A stretch of 29,888 bases of DNA from Solirubrobacterales bacterium (GTDB taxonomy: Bacteria > Actinomycetota > Thermoleophilia > Solirubrobacterales > 70-9). The stretch lies in assembly GCA_030835185.1 (NCBI GenBank), contig JAUQWL010000155.1:1-29888 (forward strand), read 5' to 3'. Made by a program: the position numbers and the translations under genes. This document shows positions 1 through 12,874 of the stretch, in pieces. Every line of letters begins with the position of its first letter. Position 1 is the first letter of the stretch. The notes beneath the pieces were generated by a model, which was given only the letters and a program-made list of their open reading frames with translations, was not told the origin of the DNA and searched no databases.

Positions 1-1205
1 TCGTCGGCGATGTCACGGGCCATCGCCGAACGGTCCGGCAGGCTGCCCTCGCCCGAAACCAGCTCGGCCACCCAGGCTGACTGAGCCTCGGCCAGCGGCA
101 TGATCGCCCCGAGGGGCTGTATGAGCCCGATGAAGTAGAGACCGGGGTGCTCGACTGAAACCACCCGGCGATAGAGCCCTATCCGATTGTCCTCGACAGG
201 GGCGACCGATGCATCGAAGAACGGGAAGGTGATCCGGTAGCCGGTGCAGTAGATGACCAGGTCCACCTTTTCGCGGCTGCCGCCCGTGAAGACGGCCGAC
301 CCGCCGTCGAAGCGTTCGATGTTCGGTTTGACTGCGATCTCGCCATGACCGAGCCGCCCCAGCAACTCGCCCGATACGGTCGGATGGGCATGAAGCGGCT
401 TGTGATCGGGCTTCGGCAGACCGTAATCGCTCAGTTTGCCGACTGACGTGCGCAGCATCAGGCGCATGAACGCACTCTGAACCGCAAGGGGGGCACGGGA
501 GAAGGGACCGTTCGTCGCCAGATCGGTGGGCTTGCTGCCGAGATACTTGGGCAGGATCCAGGCTCCGCGGCGCATCGCGAGACAGGTTTTCGCGGCGGCA
601 CGCGAAGACTCGACGGCGATGTCAGTGGCAGAATTGCCGATCCCGAGGACGAGCACGCGCTTGCCCTCGAGAATCTCCGGCGTCCGGTAATCATGGGCGT
701 GCATCTGTACGCCCGTGAACCGGTCCGCACCCGGAAAAGCGGGCTCGGGCCAACGGGCGTCCCAATGGTGGCCGTTGCAGACCATGAGATCCGTGTAGTC
801 CCCGGTTTCCCGCTCGCCGTCCGGGCCTGCCACAGTCACCTGCCATCCCCCATGCTTCGGTACGGCCCTCGCCACTTCGGTGCGGAATTCGATCCTGTCG
901 CGGAGGCCAAAGTGGTCCACGAAGTCGTCGAAGTAAGCGGCTATGTGAAAGTGGCTCGGGTAGTCCGGGTAATCGACCGGCATCGGGAAGGCGCGGTATT
1001 CCATCATCTGGCGCGAGGTGTTGATGTGAAGCGAACGGTAGGCAGCCGACATGCCGTTGTCGTTCTCGTAGCGCCAGTTGCCACCGACAGTCGAACCCTT
1101 CTCGAAACAGTCGAAATCGATGCCGCGCTCGGCAAGGTTCTGGCAGGCGGTGATGCCCGAGGAACCTGCGCCGATCACGCAGACACGCCTGCCATGATCG
1201 TCCAT
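1..1205 (-). CDS. Flavin-containing monooxygenase, 3' end beyond window
   Basis: This is an FAD- and NADPH-dependent monooxygenase of the class B flavoprotein (FMO) family, which oxygenates soft nucleophiles or ketones in the cytoplasm. Reading the minus strand from the ATG at 1205 gives 401 codons without a stop, so the C-terminus is cut off by the window edge. A dinucleotide-binding GAGSSG motif lies at residues 12-17. The FMO fingerprint F-x-G-x3-H-x3-Y is complete (F163, G165, H169, Y173). A second Rossmann motif GIGNSA follows at 188-193 for NADPH. No Shine-Dalgarno sequence precedes the ATG, but a TAGGCT box ends six bases before it, so the mRNA may be leaderless. The gene follows the FAD oxidoreductase at 1285 on the same strand with a 79-base gap. 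The substrate cannot be told from sequence. Confidence 0.9.
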   Translation of the reverse strand, partial: MDDHGRRVCVIGAGSSGITACQNLAERGIDFDCFEKGSTVGGNWRYENDNGMSAAYRSLHINTSRQMMEYRAFPMPVDYPDYPSHFHIAAYFDDFVDHFGLRDRIEFRTEVARAVPKHGGWQVTVAGPDGERETGDYTDLMVCNGHHWDARWPEPAFPGADRFTGVQMHAHDYRTPEILEGKRVLVLGIGNSATDIAVESSRAAAKTCLAMRRGAWILPKYLGSKPTDLATNGPFSRAPLAVQSAFMRLMLRTSVGKLSDYGLPKPDHKPLHAHPTVSGELLGRLGHGEIAVKPNIERFDGGSAVFTGGSREKVDLVIYCTGYRITFPFFDASVAPVEDNRIGLYRRVVSVEHPGLYFIGLIQPLGAIMPLAEAQSAWVAELVSGEGSLPDRSAMARDIAD

Positions 1206-1211
1206 CGGGGA

Positions 1212-1217
1212 AGCCTA
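1212..1217 (-). promoter_or_regulatory. Candidate -10 box, leaderless start of the FMO gene
   Basis: TAGGCT on the minus strand is followed by six bases and then the ATG at 1205. This TAnnnT-N6-ATG layout matches actinobacterial leaderless promoters, and no ribosome binding site is visible. No -35 element is recognisable. Confidence 0.4.
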
Positions 1218-1284
1218 TCCACGGCGGGTGAGGACCGGCCGGGCGAGCAAAGCCGGCTTCGGTCCGTGGGTCGGCGCGCGGCCG

Positions 1285-2604
1285 CTACCGCTCGTGGAAG
1301 CGGTCTTCGAGCGTGAGATAACTGCGAAGGGCGAGCGAGACGCCGAGGCGAACGGGTTCGGGTGGCCAGGGGAGCACCCGGCGGTTGACGAAGAAATGGT
1401 CGGTCAGCTCGGTGTGGCGCTCGAGGATGAGGTCACGGATGGTCTGGCCGTTGAGGTGGGTCATCGCAACGCCGTGACCGATGCAGCCGACCGAGTACAC
1501 GGCACGCGGGTCGCCGATGTAGCCGAGTGCCGGGGTGAGGTCGGTGGTGACCGAGAAGGGGCCACCCCAACGGTGCTCGATCCGGGCGCCGGCCAGTGAC
1601 GGGAAAAGGTCTGCGACGTGGGCCTCGAGATGCGCCCAGGCGGCGGGGTTCGAGTCGCGATCCATATCCCGGCCAAACCCGAACCCGACCGGGCCGCCGC
1701 CCATGAGCAGCCGGTTGTCGGGGGTGCGGCGGTAGTAGTGGATCAGGTTGCGTGCGTCTTCGACGCCCTCGAAGCCCTGCCATCCGACCGGCTCGAGCTG
1801 CTCATCGGTGAGCGGTTCGGTGGCGATCACATAGGTCCAGGCGGGGACCTGCTTTCGGCGGACCTGGGGCAGAAGATCCGAGTAGGCGTTGGTCGCCAGG
1901 ACGAGCCTTTCGGCGTCCAGCGTCCCGCCCGGGGTGCGAAGCCGGTAGGTGCCCGGCCGCTCGATCGACCCGACCGGCGTGCCCTCATGAACGGTTGCGC
2001 CCAGGCCGGTCACGACGCGTTTCATCTCGCGGACCAGTTTCAGCGGATTGACAAGTGCCATCCGCGGCTCCCACCAGGCACCGAGGTAGTGCTCGGAGTT
2101 GACCCTTTGCCTGGCCTCGTCCTTCTCGAGCCACTCGATCCCCTCGATCCCGAGCGAGTGGGCGAGCTCGATCTCGCGCCTGATCTTCTTCTCGTAGGCC
2201 GGCGTCGTCGCCATTCGGAGGAACCCGGGACGGATGTAATCGCAATCGAGTTCCTCCCCGTCCACCAGTTCGCCGACCGTATCCACGGCCCGCTCGAGGT
2301 ACCGGTGCGCAGCGATCGCCCGGTCGCGGCCCTTCAGCCTGGCGAGCAGTTCGAGCCCGAGCCCGACCACGGTCATCGCAAACGATCCGTTTCGCCCGCT
2401 GGCCCCGTAGCCGACCACCTCGCTCTCCAGGACCACCACCTTCATCGAAGGCTCGGCCTTCAGCAGGTAGTAGGCGGTGGCCATGCCGGTGAAGCCACCC
2501 CCGACGATTGCCACGTCTGCCTTGATGCTGCCGGCCAGCGCCGGACTCGGCTCGTACTGCCCGTATGTGGCATGCCAGAGTCCTTTCTCGGCGTAATCGG
2601 GCAC
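1285..2604 (-). CDS. FAD-dependent oxidoreductase, DadA/PuuB (glycine or amine oxidase) type
   Basis: A 439-residue DAO-fold flavoenzyme (PF01266 type) that probably oxidises a secondary amine or an amino acid; gamma-glutamylputrescine oxidase and D-amino-acid or glycine oxidases are the closest named relatives I recognise. The N-terminal FAD motif VGGGFTG is at residues 34-40 and the acidic end of the second strand is E60. The segment GASGRNGSF around 68-75 is typical of the PuuB/OrdL group. The start is the GTG at 2604; an in-frame TAG lies a few codons upstream, so no longer version exists. No ribosome binding site is visible, but TAGGTT ends six bases before the GTG. It sits immediately beyond the rpoC terminator and upstream of the FMO, which may suggest a joint catabolic role. 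The true substrate is unknown. Confidence 0.85.
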   Translation of the reverse strand: MPDYAEKGLWHATYGQYEPSPALAGSIKADVAIVGGGFTGMATAYYLLKAEPSMKVVVLESEVVGYGASGRNGSFAMTVVGLGLELLARLKGRDRAIAAHRYLERAVDTVGELVDGEELDCDYIRPGFLRMATTPAYEKKIRREIELAHSLGIEGIEWLEKDEARQRVNSEHYLGAWWEPRMALVNPLKLVREMKRVVTGLGATVHEGTPVGSIERPGTYRLRTPGGTLDAERLVLATNAYSDLLPQVRRKQVPAWTYVIATEPLTDEQLEPVGWQGFEGVEDARNLIHYYRRTPDNRLLMGGGPVGFGFGRDMDRDSNPAAWAHLEAHVADLFPSLAGARIEHRWGGPFSVTTDLTPALGYIGDPRAVYSVGCIGHGVAMTHLNGQTIRDLILERHTELTDHFFVNRRVLPWPPEPVRLGVSLALRSYLTLEDRFHER

Positions 2605-2610
2605 GACGCG

Positions 2611-2616
2611 AACCTA
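2611..2616 (-). promoter_or_regulatory. Candidate -10 box, leaderless start of the FAD oxidoreductase
   Basis: TAGGTT on the minus strand, six bases before the GTG at 2604, with no Shine-Dalgarno sequence. It is the same layout as at the FMO, ltaE and UDG genes in this window. Confidence 0.35.
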
Positions 2617-2695
2617 TCAGCCCGGAACGACCGGCGGGCCGGCGGGGCCTGATCAGCGGGGGTCACCAGGGTTGTCGGGGCCGGGTGTGTTAACA

Positions 2696-2725
2696 GAAAC
2701 GACCCGCCAGGCGGCGGGTCGTTTC
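2696..2725 (-). terminator. Strong hairpin terminator after rpoC
   Basis: A perfect 13-base inverted repeat (arms 2696-2708 and 2713-2725) with a four-base loop lies about 85 bases past the rpoC stop. The stem is GC-rich at the loop end and ends in AAA/TTT pairs, so the 3' side on the minus strand carries a short T run followed by TGTT. The symmetry would also let it act on the plus strand, but no plus-strand gene ends here. It separates the RNA polymerase operon from the two oxidoreductase genes. Confidence 0.85.
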
Positions 2726-2808
2726 CTGAATCTGTTTGCCGGCCTGTGAAGAGCGGTGGCGATCCGGCCGGTCAGTGCAGCCCGGCCGACAACGGCGGAC
2801 CCCGGTGG

Positions 2809-6824
<4,016 letters not shown>

Positions 6825-6828
<4 letters not shown>

Positions 6829-9800
6829 TCTTTTGCACCTGCTTCCTCGGCATCGCCGGCGCCATCGACGGCGGCATCACCTTCACTTGCCTCGGCTTCG
6901 ACCGCTTCGTCGGCGGCGCCGTCACCGTTGGAGTCGGCCCGGACCTCGGTCAGGTCCATGCCGAGGTCCTGGGCGGCCTGCAGCAGGTCGTCCTCTTCCT
7001 CGGCGAGCTCGCCGACACCCTCTTCGGAGACCACGTTCGCGTCGAGCGACAGCGCCTGCATCTCCTTGAGCAGCACCTTGAACGACTCGGGGATCGAAGG
7101 CTCGGGGATGTTCTCGCCCTTGACGATCGCTTCGTAGGCCTTGACCCGGCCGACGGTGTCGTCGGACTTGATCGTGAGCATCTCCTGAAGCGTGTAGGCC
7201 GCGCCGTACGCCTCGAGGGCCCAGACCTCCATCTCGCCGAAGCGCTGACCGCCGAACTGGGCCTTGCCTCCCAGCGGCTGCTGGGTGACGAGGGAGTACG
7301 GACCGGTCGAACGGGCGTGGATCTTGTCGTCGACCAGGTGGTGCAGCTTCAGGATGTACATGTAACCCACGGTGACCTTGCCCTCGTAGGGCTCGCCCGT
7401 GCGACCGTTGTAGAGCTGGACCGAACCTGAACAGCGGGCACCCGGCTGGGCGTCCATGTCGACGTCCATGTCGATACCGCGCTCGGCATGCTCCTCGGAC
7501 CACTTGACCAGGGCGTTGTCGACGTCCTCGACGCTCGCGCCGTCGAAGACCGGAGTCGAAACGTAAACCCGGTCACGGGTCTCAGCCTTGTTCCTGTAGG
7601 CCTCGCTGCCGTCGTCGTACCAGCCGTTGCCGGCGACCCAGCCGAGGTGTGTCTCGAGGATCTGACCGATGTTCATACGGCTGGGTACGCCGAGCGGGTT
7701 GAGGATGACGTCGACGGGGGTACCGTCGGCGAGGTGGGGCATGTCCTCCTCGGGGACGATCTTCGAGATGACGCCCTTGTTGCCGTGGCGTCCGGCGAGC
7801 TTGTCACCCTCGGAGATCTTGCGCTTGGTCGCGACGTATACGCGAACCAGATCGTTGACTCCCGGAGCGAGATCGTCGCCGTCGTCGCGGCTGAAGGTCA
7901 GCACGTCGATGACGACTCCGCCTTCGCCGTGCGGGACCTTGAGCGAAGTATCGCGTACCTCGCGGGCCTTCTCTTTGAAGATCGCGCGGATCAGCTTCTC
8001 TTCAGCGGTCAGCTCGGTCTCGCCCTTGGGCGTGACCTTTCCGACCAGTAGGTCCCCGGAGACGACCTCGGCACCGACGCGGACGATGCCGCGCTCATCG
8101 AGGTTCCTGAGACTCTCTTCCGAGCGGTTCGGGATGTCCCGGGTGATCTCCTCGTCGCCGAGCTTGGTGTTGCGGGCGTCGATCTCGTATTCCTCGATGT
8201 GAATCGAGGTGAGTTCGTCTTCCTTGACCAGGCGCTCGGAGAGGATGATCGCGTCCTCGAAGTTGTAGCCCTCCCAGGACATGAAGGCGACCAGGCAGTT
8301 CTTGCCAAGCGCGACCTCTCCACCGCCGGTGGAGGAGCCGTCGGCCAGCACTTCGCCGGCCTTCACCTTCTGGCCCGGGTCGACGATCGGCCGCTGATGG
8401 ATGAGCGTGCCCTGGTTCGAGCGCATGAACTTGAACAGGGGATAACGGTCGCTGCCGCCCTTGTGCCTGACCTCGATCACTTCGGCGTCGACGTATGAGA
8501 TCTCGCCGTCGTGCTCGGCCAGGACGACGTCGCCGGTGTCGACAGCGGCACGCTGTTCCATGCCGGTACCGATCAGCGGCGGATCGGGCCGCATCAGCGG
8601 GACTGCCTGACGCTGCATGTTCGAGCCCATCAGGGCGCGGTTGGCGTCGTCGTGCTCGAGAAAGGGGATCAGGGCCGTCGCGACCGACCAGATCTGGGTC
8701 GGGGAGACGTCCATCAGGTCGACTTCCCCGGGGGTGGCGTTGACCCAGTCGCCGTCGCCGGCGCGACAGAAGATGCTCTCGCCGGTCAGCTTCATCGACT
8801 TGGGATCGAAATCGGCGCTCGCCTGGGCGATTACCTTGTCCTCTTCCTGGGTCGCGTCGAGGTGGACGACCTCGTCGGTGATCGCGCCCTTCTTGACGAT
8901 CCGATAGGGGGTCGTCACGAAGCCGTGCTCGCTGATCTGCGCGTAGGAGGAAAGCGACCCGATCAGGCCGATGTTCGGGCCCTCCGGAGTCTCGATCGGG
9001 CACATGCGTCCGTAGTGGGTCGGATGAACGTCGCGCACCTCGATCGGGGCGCGCTCGCGAGTCAGGCCTCCGGCACCGAGGGCCGAGAGGCGGCGGCGGT
9101 GGGTGAGGCCGGCCAGCGAGGTGTTCGGGTCCATGAACTGCGACAGCTGCGAGGAACCGAAGAACTCCTTCTGGGCCGCAACCACCGGGCGGATGTTGAT
9201 GATCGTCTGCGGGGTGATCGCGTCCGAATCCTCGGTGGTGAGGCGCTCGCGCACGACTCGCTCCATCCGGTAGAGACCGATCCGGAACGCTTCCTGGATC
9301 AGCTCGCCGACGGTGCGCAGGCGGCGGTTGCCGAAGTGCTCATATTCGTCGAGGTGGTCGGAGACGTTCTCCCGCGGGTAGGTCAGGGCCTCGGCGGCGT
9401 AATCCTTGATCGGGTTTTCTTCATCGATCTCTTCCGGCATGCCGAGGATCTTCGGCAGGCTGACCAGCTCCCGGATCAGGGAGATGATGTCGTCGTGCGT
9501 GAGCACGCGGGTGTCAAGATCGATGTCGAGTCCGAGGCGGGCGTTCAGCTTGTAGCGGCCGACCCTGGTCAGGTCGTAGCGCTTGGAATCGAAGAAGAGC
9601 TGCTCGAGCAGTGCTCTGGCGGCATCCACCGACGGCGGCTCGCCCGGGCGCTGCTTCTTGAACAGTTCGATCAGGGCGCCTTCTTCGGTGCTGATGGCCT
9701 CGGTGTCGGCGGCGATCGTCTGCTGGATATAGACCGAGTTGTCGAAGAGGTCGAGGATCTGCTCGTTGGTGACGTAACCCATCGAGCGCAGCAGAACGGT

Positions 9801-10373
9801 GATCGGAAGCTTGCGCTTGCGGTCGATCCGCACGTATACGCGACCCTTCTTGTCGATCTCGAGCTCCAGCCAGGAACCACGGGCCGGCATCAGGTTGGCG
9901 GTGAAGACCTGCTTCTCGGCGTCTTTCGGGGCCATCACGTAGGCGCCGGGGGAGCGGACGAGCTGGGTCACGACGACACGCTCGGTGCCGTTGATCACGA
10001 AGGTCCCGCGATCGGTCATCCACGGGAAGTCCCCCATGAAGACGGTCTGTTCGCGGATCTCGCCGGTCTCCCGGTTCTGAAAGGCGACGGTGACGTTCAA
10101 CGGGCGGGAATAGGTCAGATCCCGCTCACGACACTCCTCGAGCGTGTGGCCGGGCTCGTCGAACTCGAAATCGCCGAAGACGATCGCGAGATTTCCTGTG
10201 TAGTCCTCGATCGGCGAAATATCATCGATCGTCTCACGCAGCATGCCGCTTTTCGGATCGGTGAGATCCTCGAACGAGCGACGCTGTATGTCGATCAGAT
10301 GAGGGGCTTCAAGAGGCGTTTCGAGATGGGAAAAACTCCTGCGGACAAAGGGGGCATCAATCGGGCGTGCCAA
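6825..10373 (-). CDS. rpoB: DNA-directed RNA polymerase subunit beta
   Basis: The beta subunit of RNA polymerase, about 1182 residues. The rifampicin-pocket segment SSQLSQFMD is followed by THRRRLSALG, then by the invariant PIETPEGPNIGLI block. The equivalents of E. coli D516, H526 and S531 are unchanged. Two starts are possible. The TTG at 10382 touches the GAGGAG Shine-Dalgarno sequence with no spacing. The TTG at 10373 lies nine bases from it, so I chose 10373. The roughly 45 C-terminal residues are an acidic Ala/Glu/Asp tail beyond the normal end of the protein. The stop overlaps the rpoC start by four bases. The rplL-rpoB gap of about 215 bases holds a candidate promoter and an inverted repeat. 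Confidence 0.98.
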
Positions 10374-10458
10374 GGTTGGCAACTCCTCAAGGGTTCAGAG
10401 ATTCACGTGAATGGGCGCGGAAGCGGGCAAATCTGAGCGCAACTTAGCGCAACGATAA

Positions 10459-10487
10459 AAAATAGCACAGTCGGATTGCAGCGTGAA
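10459..10487 (-). promoter_or_regulatory. Candidate promoter in front of rpoB
   Basis: On the minus strand TTCACG (10487-10482) and TATTTT (10464-10459) are separated by exactly 17 bases, inside a locally AT-rich patch in otherwise GC-rich DNA. Each hexamer matches the sigma-70 consensus at four of six positions. It would give rpoBC a transcript separate from rplJL. It was identified by eye only. Confidence 0.35.
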
Positions 10488-10518
10488 GCGGGCTGCGAGA
10501 GCCGGGTGCGACCAGGCC

Positions 10519-10561
10519 GCTTCCGGGACCGGTGGCACAACTGCGGGGCGCGGCCGGAAGC
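10519..10561 (-). promoter_or_regulatory. Inverted repeat in the rplL-rpoB intergenic region
   Basis: Perfect eight-base arms (10519-10526 and 10554-10561) enclose a 27-base GC-rich loop in the mRNA between rplL and rpoB. There is no T run behind it, so it is not a standard intrinsic terminator. A processing site or a partial attenuator that lowers rpoBC relative to rplJL would fit the place. The functional reading is inference. Confidence 0.3.
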
Positions 10562-10590
10562 CCGGCCACACCCCGCTTCAGACCGGTTTC

Positions 10591-10977
10591 CTACTTGAGT
10601 TCGACGGTAGCGCCGGCCTCTTCGAGTTCGGCCTTGAGCTTCTCGCCCTCGTCCTTCTCGATGCCTTCCTTGACCGGCTTGGGAGCTTCGTCGACCAGGG
10701 CCTTGGCTTCTTTGAGGCCGAGTCCGGTCGCGGCGCGCACGACCTTGATGACGGGGACCTTCTTCTCGCCGACCGCGGTCAACACGACGTCGACGGTCGA
10801 GGCGGCGTCATCGTCGCCGCCGCCGTCGGAGTCGCCGCCACCGGCTGCGGGGGCTGCCGCGGCTACCGCGGTGGCCGATACGCCGAACTCTTCCTCCAGC
10901 GCCTTGATGCGCTCGGAAAGCTCGAGTACCGAGATGCCCTTGAGTTCTTCAATCCATTCTTCTGTAGTCGATGCCAT
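10591..10977 (-). CDS. rplL: 50S ribosomal protein L7/L12
   Basis: The 128-residue stalk protein that recruits translation GTPases. The N-terminal dimerisation helices occupy about residues 1-35. A hinge rich in Ala, Gly and Asp (about 36-60) follows, and the C-terminal domain contains the conserved EKKVPVIKVVR and GLGLKEAKALVD segments. The hinge has more Gly and Asp than the usual Ala-rich hinge. The ATG at 10977 has an AGGAG Shine-Dalgarno sequence six bases upstream. It lies 60 bases downstream of rplJ and is expected to be made in excess over L10. Confidence 0.98.
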   Translation of the reverse strand: MASTTEEWIEELKGISVLELSERIKALEEEFGVSATAVAAAAPAAGGGDSDGGGDDDAASTVDVVLTAVGEKKVPVIKVVRAATGLGLKEAKALVDEAPKPVKEGIEKDEGEKLKAELEEAGATVELK

Positions 10978-11037
10978 TTGCTGCTCCTGTTCTTACTGGT
11001 TCAAGTTGGTCTGCTGAAAAATCTGCGATCCGGCCGG

Positions 11038-11823
11038 CTACTCGTCCGTTTCGCCCTCTTCGCCGTCGGCTGCCTCTCCGCCGGCATCCGCCTCTGCAGC
11101 CGGTGCTTCTTCGGCGGCCGCGTCCTCGACGGGGGCCTCGGCCTCTTCGGCCGGTGCCTCTTCTGCGGCCGGAGTCTCGGCTTCAGCCTCTGGGGCGGGT
11201 GCTTCCTCTGCCTCCGCAGCCTTGGCCTCCTCGACCGGAGCTTCAGCTTCGGTCCCGGCAGCCTGCTCGGCCGCAGGTACCTCGGCGGCCGGCTCGGCCT
11301 TGCCTGTTACCAGGCCCTGATCGGCGACCTGCTGAAGCTGCTGGGCGAGTCCGGAGATCATCGATCCGAGGCCCCGGGTCAGGGTCACGATCGGGCTGGC
11401 GACGACGCCGGCGAGCTGCGCGTTCAGGGTGTCGCGTGACGGCAGCTTGGCGATCGCCATGAACTTGCCTTCGTCGAGCGGAGTTTCCCCCATGAAGCCG
11501 CCCTTGTAGGTGAGCACGTCGTGAACCTTGTTGAAGGAGGTGATCGCCTTCGCCGCCTGGGCGGTGTCGCCCTTTACAAAGGTGAGAGCGGTCGGTCCCT
11601 TGAGCACGTCGTCGAGCGAGCTGACGCCGACATTCGACGCGGCGATCCTGGTGAGGCGGTTCTTGACGACCTTGAACGACGCGTCAGCTTCACGGAGCTT
11701 TCCACGGAGTTCGGCGGCCTGGGCCACAGAGATGCCGCGATAGTCGATCGCGAAGATCGCCTCGGAGGCCTTGATCTCGTCGCCGATCTCTTCGATCACT
11801 GCTGCTTTTTCGTCTCGGTTCAT
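11038..11823 (-). CDS. rplJ: 50S ribosomal protein L10 with long acidic tail
   Basis: L10 anchors L7/L12 dimers to the ribosome through its C-terminal helix and regulates its own operon by binding the mRNA leader. I place the start at the ATG at 11823 (MNRDEKAAV), because the longer in-frame reading runs through the structured leader. The L10 domain spans residues 1 to about 130 and the L12-binding helix about 130-172. The protein is 261 residues against roughly 165-175 for most bacteria. Residues 175-261 are an Ala/Glu/Pro low-complexity tail with recurring EEAPA and EAEAP units and almost no basic residues. Such a tail would be disordered and strongly acidic. The ribosome binding site is weak (AAGAGA). 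Confidence 0.96.
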   Translation of the reverse strand: MNRDEKAAVIEEIGDEIKASEAIFAIDYRGISVAQAAELRGKLREADASFKVVKNRLTRIAASNVGVSSLDDVLKGPTALTFVKGDTAQAAKAITSFNKVHDVLTYKGGFMGETPLDEGKFMAIAKLPSRDTLNAQLAGVVASPIVTLTRGLGSMISGLAQQLQQVADQGLVTGKAEPAAEVPAAEQAAGTEAEAPVEEAKAAEAEEAPAPEAEAETPAAEEAPAEEAEAPVEDAAAEEAPAAEADAGGEAADGEEGETDE

Positions 11824-11870
11824 ATCTCTTGCCTGACTCTTCTCAAGTGGGTGGCGACCGTGCGGGCAAC

Positions 11871-11892
11871 AAAAAACCCGCTCGCAGGCGGG
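11871..11892 (-). terminator. Attenuator hairpin in the rplJ leader
   Basis: On the minus strand a CCCGC/GCGGG stem with a six-base loop is followed directly by six T residues (11876-11871). It lies 47 bases before the rplJ start and inside the leader, so it acts on rplJL expression rather than ending an upstream gene. It adjoins the L10-leader stems, as expected for transcription attenuation. Confidence 0.75.
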
Positions 11893-11960
11893 CGGAAGGG
11901 AGAATTCCTTCGGCTCCACCTTCCCTGGCTTTACGGGCTATCGCCCGACCAGCGGTCTAT
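11871..11960 (-). ncRNA. L10 leader, autoregulatory mRNA element
   Basis: The mRNA before rplJ folds by eye into three stacked elements. The first is CTGG (11952-11949), GGGC (11946-11943), loop GATA, GCCC (11938-11935) and CCAG (11928-11925), with an asymmetric TC/GTAAAG internal loop. The second is a GGAAGG/CCTTCC stem (11924-11919 with 11899-11894). The third is the T-run hairpin. The AGACCGCTGGT and TAAAG segments and the GAATTC loop resemble the known L10 leader, where the L10(L12) complex binds the kinked internal loop and favours termination. This matches the known family by pattern only; I have not run a covariance model. Confidence 0.7.
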
Positions 11961-11972
11961 GGCAGACGGAGA

Positions 11973-11978
11973 ACGATA
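11973..11978 (-). promoter_or_regulatory. Candidate -10 box for rplJL
   Basis: TATCGT on the minus strand lies just upstream of the L10-leader fold and would start transcription at about 11966, at the base of the leader. No good -35 element is seen. The remaining upstream stretch to the rplA stop (11979-12140) shows no coding signal. It holds only a CCGGGC/GCCCGG hairpin at 12119-12133, which has no T run. Confidence 0.35.
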
Positions 11979-12140
11979 GCCGAATCCGGATTGAAACCAC
12001 TTCCGGTCCTTCCGGACGGCCTGACGGGCACGGACGAATTCATCGAGGGTGATGCCCCAGCTGGCGTTCTCGCGGGCAAAGAGCGCCTGGCCGGGAGAAT
12101 CCTGGCTCGATGACGGTTCCGGGCGTCGCCCGGCGGAGGG

Positions 12141-12872
12141 TCAGGCGGGAACGGACTCGGCGACTTCGGGGAAGATGTCCTTCTCCGTGGCCTTCGAGGG
12201 GTCGACGGCAATGCCCGGACCCATGGTGGTACTGACCGAGATCGAGATGATGTAGCGGCCCTTGGTCGAGGCCGGTTTGGCCTTGGTGATCTCGTCCATG
12301 ACCGCGGCGTAGTTTTCGAGCAGCTTGTCGGCGTCGAAGGAGGCCTTGCCGATGTTCAGGTGAACGATCGCCTGGCGGTCGGTCCGATACTCGACCTTGC
12401 CGGCTTTGGACTCGGATACGGCCTTTTCGACGTCTTCAGTGACCGTTCCCACTTTCGGGTTCGGCATCTTGCCCGAGGGACCCAGTACGCGGCCGAGGCG
12501 GCCGACGGTCGGCATCATGTCGGGGGTGGCGATGACGATGTCGAAATCGTCGAAGCCATCTTCGATCCTGGCTGCGAGCTCGTCGGCGCCGACGATGTCG
12601 GCCCCGGCTGCTTCGGCGTCACGGGCCTTGTCGCCCTGGGCGAATACGGCCACCTTTACGTCCTTGCCGAGCCCGTTGGGCAGCGCGAGGGTGCCGCGGA
12701 GCTGCTCCTCCGCGTGGCGCACGTTGACCCCGAGCCGGACATGAAGCTCGACCGACTCGTCGAACTTCGCCGACGCGGTCTCCTTGATCAAGTTGATCGC
12801 CTCGGCCGGCGGATAGACATGGTCGCGCTGAACCTTGCCGTACTGCTGGCGGAATCTCTTGCCGTGAGCCAT
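12141..12872 (-). CDS. rplA: 50S ribosomal protein L1
   Basis: The 243-residue protein of the ribosomal L1 stalk, which helps release deacylated tRNA. The order of conserved segments is normal: an N-terminal basic helix, VELHVRLGVN, and the ATPDMMPTVGRLGRVLGPSG-type loop of domain II, followed by MPNPKVGT. The C-terminal RNA-binding strand with the GRYIIS segment and the STTMGPGI signature closes the protein. The ATG at 12872 lies two bases after the rplK stop, so the two are translated together. A hairpin without a T run follows the stop. Confidence 0.98.
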   Translation of the reverse strand: MAHGKRFRQQYGKVQRDHVYPPAEAINLIKETASAKFDESVELHVRLGVNVRHAEEQLRGTLALPNGLGKDVKVAVFAQGDKARDAEAAGADIVGADELAARIEDGFDDFDIVIATPDMMPTVGRLGRVLGPSGKMPNPKVGTVTEDVEKAVSESKAGKVEYRTDRQAIVHLNIGKASFDADKLLENYAAVMDEITKAKPASTKGRYIISISVSTTMGPGIAVDPSKATEKDIFPEVAESVPA

Positions 12873-12874
12873 GA

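Noticed and set aside
1618..2652. A 344-codon open frame antisense to the FAD oxidoreductase
   Set aside because: Shadow; the minus-strand frame has intact flavin-binding motifs.
8511..10436. A 641-codon open frame antisense to rpoB
   Set aside because: Shadow of the rpoB coding frame; it has no recognisable domain and extends into the rpoB leader.
11824..11919. Upstream extension of rplJ to 293 residues
   Set aside because: It would translate through the L10 leader and attenuator; the family N-terminus begins at the ATG at 11823.
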